Below, in pieces: positions 59,205 through 64,000 of a DNA stretch of 64,000 bases. Each line of letters starts with the position of its first letter. The stretch's first letter is position 1. A model generated the notes under the pieces. The model made no database searches. It saw nothing but the letters and a program-made list of their open reading frames with translations, and had not been told where the DNA came from. The stretch comes from Posidonia oceanica (taxonomy: Eukaryota > Streptophyta > Magnoliopsida > Alismatales > Posidoniaceae), in contig JAZBRS010000026.1 of assembly GCA_037176725.1 (NCBI GenBank), positions 103,709,501 through 103,773,500 on the forward strand, in the 5' to 3' direction. The position numbers and the translations under genes are program-made.

Positions 59205-60334
59205 ATGGATTTGAGTGAGATTCCTTGTCATGCTTTCAAGGTAGCAAACTTTTCCTCTCCTTCTGACCAAGTGCAACATCGGCTAGAGGCTATGCCTAAT
59301 CACCTAGTGAATCTTCTAGTGAATGGGAAGGTACTATTTATTCATTTTTTGCATTATTATTTCTTTTCATGCTGCTTTTCTTTTGTACCAATCTCCCTTT
59401 TCCTTCGTAGCCTTTGGCCTCTTCGAATAGTGACTGGGATTGTAAGGCTTACCAATTGGATTGGGTCCAAAGTTTTTGTACTTGGGCGCTAAAGAAGTAT
59501 CGAGAATGCTTGGAGGAAGTTGGTTTCTGTCAAACCCTCCGGCAACTGCGGCAGCCCATTGACTGGAAGGCACTCTTTGGTCTTTGTGGGCTATGGAATC
59601 CCCTCACTCATACATTTTTCACTTCTTCGGGGGAGCTTACTATTCTTCTGGAGGAGGTAAGTGCTTTATTGGGCACTTGACAAGCTGATCCTTCCATTTA
59701 TTCTTGGGATGCATATCTTTTACCAACTGGGGTGGTAGGGTCATTTTCTCTTCTGAAATGCATCTTTGGCTCTGTCATTGTCCGGGAGGATCTGGTGCTG
59801 GATGGTTGCATCAATCTTGCTTCTCTGTGGAAATTCTTTTCGAAGCAACGGGATTGCATTCGTTCTAAAGCCTCTTATTTGGAGTGCATCTTCACTCTGA
59901 TTAGTGGACTGGTGCTTTTCCCAAATGAGGCTTTGACCATTAGTGCGTATCATGCCGAGCTCATGTGCATGAGCGTCCGCAACTTGGAGAAGAGTTTGAG
60001 TCAGTCTGTGCTGGCCTTCAACATTCAAGGTTTGTCCAGTGCTTGTCTCGGGGGCCATTCTTCGGGTCACCTTTTCTAGTTTTGCGGTGGTTGGATGAAC
60101 ATATTCTGCTGCCTGCTCTTGATGCTGGTCTTCCTCTCGAGGAGTATGTTCGTCGGTTCTGCGCATGTGAGGTCAAGCCCCAAATAGATTTCTTTAGTCA
60201 TCTCTCAACGTTCTGGATGACATATGACCTTGAGTACTTCTTGATGCTAGTTGAGGAGACGGAATTCGTGAGGTACAATCCTCAATGCTGCTTTTCCATG
60301 CTGGGCATTCCTCGGGCTATTCCTCCTGTCTCTA
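59205..60334 (+). pseudogene. Plant mobile domain (PMD) protein, interrupted
   Basis: ATG at 59205 (MDLSEIPCHAFK) begins exon 1, which ends VNGK/GTACTA at 59331. The intron ends TTCGTAG at 59410, and exon 2 continues for about 300 codons. PMD hallmarks are DWKALFGLCGLWNPLTHTFF, then SSGELTILLEEVSALLG, later FGSPFLVLRWLDEHIL and the C-terminal FWMTYDLEYF. One stop (TGA, 59678-59680) and one frameshift near 60030-60060 break it, and LTR D cuts it at 60334. PMD proteins (MAIN/MAIL1 group) act in gene and transposon silencing; PMDs also occur inside MULEs and LTR elements. Few lesions mean a recent loss. The transposon context suggests an element-borne copy. Confidence 0.7.
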
Positions 60335-61156
60335 TGATCACCCCGAACGGTGCCGGCGTGACCGGCACAAATGAAATGAGGGTCACCAGATGATCGGCGG
60401 GTGGATCTGAGGAAGGAATGCTCGCTCGAAAATATCGGAAAAACGTCGAAAAAGTGAAGATAAAGCAAAAGAGAGTCGCCACCTAGTCTATTAAATCAGA
60501 AGACGAGGAAAACCAAAGAAAGCATAAAAACATGCAAATGCTGCTAAATGCGTGACTCGTGCTAATGGATAAGGGTATAATGGTCATTGTGGGCCAGAGA
60601 AAGGGTAAGGACTCCTGTTACGCATGGGGAAGGTGTTAGGCACCCTCATACGCCTGGAATCGGTCTTTCTAGGCTTTTCGCTCGCATATGCGGCAATGTC
60701 GGCAGTGCTTACCATTAACTGTACACCCGTAAGCGAGAAATGCTATGCCATGCTATGAATGCTTTAATATGCTTTAAATGCCATGAATGCTAAAAATTTC
60801 AAGATGCATGATGGAAATTAAACGTGCCATCTATGTGCTCAGCAGCGTTGCTAGTGTTCTGAACTAGGCATGCCTCGGTTCATAAGAACTCCAGTCAGTA
60901 AGCATAATCGCCCTAATGGATGCAGGCGAGAATCCAAAACGTCGGAGAAAGCCATGCAATGCAAGTAGTGACATGCGATGAAAGCCAAATCCGAGGCGGA
61001 AAACCATGGGAAAATAGGTGATGCATGCCGTGAAACCGAGAAACAGTGATCAAGCAACATGCATGGATGCTAGGGCTTGCACTGGAAGCGATCAGATGCG
61101 GAAAATGACATGCGAATCGAAGAAACAACTTTAAATCAGGATGCAGCTAACTTAAA

Positions 61157-61900
61157 GTGTTGGACGCCAGAACTACCAGTGTCCAACGTAGGATGCTAGG
61201 ATCATTAGCGTCTAACACCTTAGTTCAAGTTTTGAAGAACATGGATGCACATTTTGGAAAATGGTGATTTTAATGATATATGAAAACTGTGGACAGATAA
61301 ATCATGCCAGACAATCGATGCAATGGTAAACAAAACTCAGAAGCATGGTGCAAGCATCAAATTTGGATGCAATCAACTTATGGTGTTAGATGCTTTAATC
61401 CCTGCATCTTACATAAGACGCATGAACCACTGCGTCTAATGCAGAGAACACAGATTTCATAAAATAGGGCATGCACTCAGGGATCATAAATCATGGAAAT
61501 CAGAGAGCAACTGAAAAGGAATCAAAAACTTGGCATGCATTCAGAAATCAAGCAAACATTCCAAGGGAAAATGATTTCAAGTGCCAATATTTGAAAATAA
61601 TGAACTGGGACGTAAGACACTACAAATCTTGCGTCTTACATAAGATGCATAGGACTCTGCGTCTTACGCCCAGGAAGGCTGCTTTGGAAAAAAGGGGTGA
61701 TGAATCCCAAGCAATATTAGCATATGATCTAAATAGGATGTTCAGGAGTTCATGAGAATGTATGTATCACATTAATCCACAGAAACAAAACATCCAAACC
61801 ACATTTGCAAGAAAGCATGTTTAAAAATACAAGCAGAGACGTAAGACGCTATGAATTGATGCGTCTTACGTAAGATGCACCAGTTCCAGCGTCTTACAGC
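61157..61900 (-). repeat. Double-dyad array in LTR D
   Basis: Modules start at 61158, 61384, 61611 and 61840 (spacings 226, 227, 229). The first uses TTGGACGC, the others TAAGACGC or TTAGATGC with matching partner arms. The core of the fourth is GCGTCTTACGTAAGATGC. Confidence 0.9.
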
Positions 61901-62897
61901 TCGAGGAACTTTAGTGCACGATCTAGCATCCAAATCGATTCAAAATGGAAAATTAACTACCTAGTAAGCAAGAGCATGCAAAAACGAACACAAACATGCA
62001 ATCGGTGCATGAAATGGGTGTGTGGATTGTTCCACCCATCTCCCCCCTCTTGCTGCTGGAGTTCATGGAATTTTCGACCATCAGAGAGGCTAGAGACCCA
62101 CGGAGCTTGGCTGTGAAGCTTCACGAGGATGAGGAAGGAGTAAGGGACACAATGTGGAGGAGTGGAAGCAGCCATGGCCTTTTCCCCACCTCTACCCGAC
62201 GATCGCCAGTGGCCGCATGTGTCACCGGCCGGGAGCTCAAGGAGCGTGCCTGGCAAGTCGAACAGAGGAGGAAGAGGGTCGGGAAGATTCCCGTGACCTC
62301 AAGCAAGCCACGACGGCCGAGATGGGGGATGCTGTGCACTCACAGGCCGGCAGCCTCGTGCAGGCGGCGAACCCGTCACCGGACTCTGGGATCCGAACAA
62401 AACTAGGTGGAACGCATGTGAATTATGTGCAAAAACGACATACATGACTACCACAGGGTGTTCCTATGCTAGAGGGGAAGCAAGTTTACCAATGGAGTGG
62501 TCGGAGTTGTGCCTCGAAGCTTGCCGACGTTGGCGGACGGCAAGCTTGGACGGTGCTGGCGCAGGCGTGGTGAGCCTAGGGATGGTTGCTTGGGTGCTGG
62601 GGGATGCTCGGGGGATCCTCTCACACGCGGGGGAATGCTCAGGTTTGCTCGGAGGAGGCTGGGAATGCTCTGGCTCTCTCAGAATTGGGTGTGTCTATCT
62701 ATGGAAGGGTTGGATTCCTCCTCCTTTTGCTTGGTCAAGCTTGCACAAGAAGGAGTCAGTGGCAGGGCAAGGTGGGGAGGTCGTGGTAGGGAATGGTGGC
62801 ATGGGAGTGAGGTTGTGGGAGGTGTTAGAGGCGATGAAAGTCAAGCGGAGGTCATGGGTCGGCATGGGAGCTCAGGACAAAGCTCTGTCAGTCCTAG

Positions 62898-63025
62898 CAT
62901 GTAGGATGCCTAATTGAGCTGCGTCCTATGTAAGACGCTGGCTGACATAGCCTCCAACGTAAGACGCTGTCTTTCCTAGCGTCTTACATAAGACGCAGGC
63001 TAAGGCAGCGTCCAACAGCCTAGAG
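62898..63025 (-). repeat. Compound dyad near start of LTR D
   Basis: Two full modules in tandem without spacer: GTAGGATGC, GCGTCCTATGTAAGACGC, GCCTCCAACGTAAGACGC, GCGTCTTACATAAGACGC, GCGTCCAAC, each separated by about 10-12 bp. Confidence 0.88.
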
Positions 63026-63217
63026 AGGATTTTGGGGTATTTTTTGGGATTTTTACGGTTGGCTTAGGTTAAGGCTTAGGTAAGGTTTAGGCTTAGGATT
63101 GGGTAGGCTTAGGTGGGGTTTAGGTTTAGGTTGGGGGTGGGGGTCCACCGCACTGTGATCTGAGAAAGCTCCTCTGGAAGAAATTCGTTGACTAGGCGTC
63201 AGATTGGGGTGTTTGCA

Positions 63218-64000
63218 GATGCCCCTCCGTAAGCGAGGTCAAGCGTAGCGAGATCGTGACTTAGGGTTGACAAGACACCCCGTCTGACACCGGTGGGAGG
63301 CCAGTGTTGCTGTTGGCGTGAGTCGCTTATTCGATAGATGCACTGAAAATCGTGACTCACTGCTGCGATGCAAATGCTGATGTGGACACTAGGATGCAAT
63401 GCTGATGCAAATCATGCAATACTCATGGCATGCTGGTGTGATGCTTACGCTAATGCTCATTGCGCTGAACTCGGCTGGGGGAATGTGGGCGATGCATGCG
63501 TGTGTGATGTTGATGCGGATGATGCAGTGTTGAGGGTCGCTGGGCTGCTCGGCTCTAAGCGATGAAGATGCGGGTCACCGAGCCGTCCGGCTCTAGGTGA
63601 TGATGTTGCCATTCACTAAGCTTTGCTCTAAGCAATGGCACTGCGAGTGCTGTGTATGCGATGTTGGGGTGGTGCATGTGGTGCTAAGCATATAATGCCG
63701 AGAAAGCGATCCTGGCCGTGCACTACCACGAGCGTCATGTTGAGCAGGCAAACTGTAAAGAGTGTTGCATTGCTGAGGATGCCACCTTAAGCAATACGCA
63801 AAACCAAGGGGTTCGATTTCTAGGCATGCTATGCCAAGTGATGTGAAAGTGTGGGAAATAGTGATGACTACACGGAGTATGACAGCACAATGAGGATGCA
63901 ATGTAAATGTAATGTAATGCAATGTAGTATGAATGCTGTTTAATGACATGCAATGTAATGCAGTTCTGAGCACGCAATGTTGAGAAAGCGATCCTGGCCG
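63218..64000 (-). mobile_element. Internal 3' region of the element owning LTR D (partial)
   Basis: Non-coding, low-complexity DNA rich in GATGC/GCAAT words. GAGAAAGCGATCCTGGCCG occurs at 63701-63719 and again at 63982-64000 (281 bp apart), and CGGCTCTA-G-GATGA recurs at about 63550 and 63590. This fits the tandem-repeat-rich 3' untranslated part of a Tat-type element. It continues past the window edge. Confidence 0.45.

Larger units (their letters stand above)
60335..63217 (-). mobile_element. LTR 'D' (Tat-like Ty3), 2883 bp
   Basis: On the minus strand it begins TGCAAACACCCCAATCTGACG at 63217 and ends TTCGGGGTGATCA at 60335, within the PMD frame. Right-flank GATGC does not repeat the left-flank CTCTA, so it is not a clean solo LTR. 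A purine-rich CGGAGGGGCATC (minus, 63218-63229) next to its start suggests it is the 3' LTR of an element running beyond the right window edge. The order matches LTRs B and C: AAGCCTAA-rich start, compound dyad 62898-63025, donor TTG/GTAAAC at 62489, four dyad modules, conserved 3' block (60474-60920). Confidence 0.75.

Noticed and set aside
62444..62917. 157-codon + strand frame
   Set aside because: Lies antisense to the leader region of LTR D; Gly/Trp-rich composition from GC skew and no family similarity.

Overview
This is a window from a flowering-plant nuclear genome. The evidence is spliced genes, an organellar-type PPR gene, an eIFiso4G gene and deeply nested plant transposable elements. 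The eIFiso4G sequence suggests a monocot to me, but the species cannot be settled from the sequence. Only two conventional host genes are convincing. One is a PLS/E-class PPR gene (minus, 8401-9807). The other is a complete nine-exon eIFiso4G gene (minus, 10284-26733) whose predicted product is 760 residues long. Nearly everything else is transposon sequence in various states of decay.

Layout. 1-1945: 3' end and 3' LTR of a Tat/Athila-like Ty3 element. 1946-8400: degenerate sequence with a LINE zf-RVT remnant, a PB1-domain gene fragment, a diverged segmental duplication and a three-copy 262-bp tandem repeat. 8401-9807: PPR gene. 10284-26733: eIFiso4G. Its fourth intron (12888-24382) was entered by a Ty3 element (13634-24273, minus), which in turn received a hAT element (14429-17220) and a Ty1/copia element (18509-23246). 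Target-site duplications support all three insertions. 27000-31000: AT-rich sequence without recognisable genes. 31000-52130: two copies of a CACTA (En/Spm) TNP2 gene and one Ptta/En-Spm-type second gene, broken up by LTR sequences. 52133-64000: a Ty1/copia 3' end cut by another Tat-like Ty3 element with a gag remnant, a 40-bp minisatellite, a plant-mobile-domain (PMD) pseudogene, and another LTR inserted in that pseudogene.

The most unusual structure is shared by one group of long LTRs: B 31970-35140 minus, C 37694-40399 plus, D 60335-63217 minus, and the unrelated-looking LTR F 35470-~41250 minus. They carry about 60-bp double-dyad modules of the form [GTTGGACGC]-N11-[GCGTCCTA-TG-TAGGACGC]-N11-[GCGTCCAAC]. 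These recur every 226-247 bp. The arms co-vary between modules (TTGGACGC, TAAGACGC, TTGAACGC), while the DNA between modules is largely unrelated. In F the period is restored when the nested LTR C and its target duplication are removed. B, C and D also share a compound dyad 190-330 bp from the LTR start, a 5' splice-site-like sequence at 718-861 bp and a conserved 3' block. The related LTR A (44848-49303) has the splice site and 3' block, but a 90-bp tandem repeat in place of the dyads. A triple dyad also lies just upstream of the PMD ORF. I do not recognise this system and treat its function as open.
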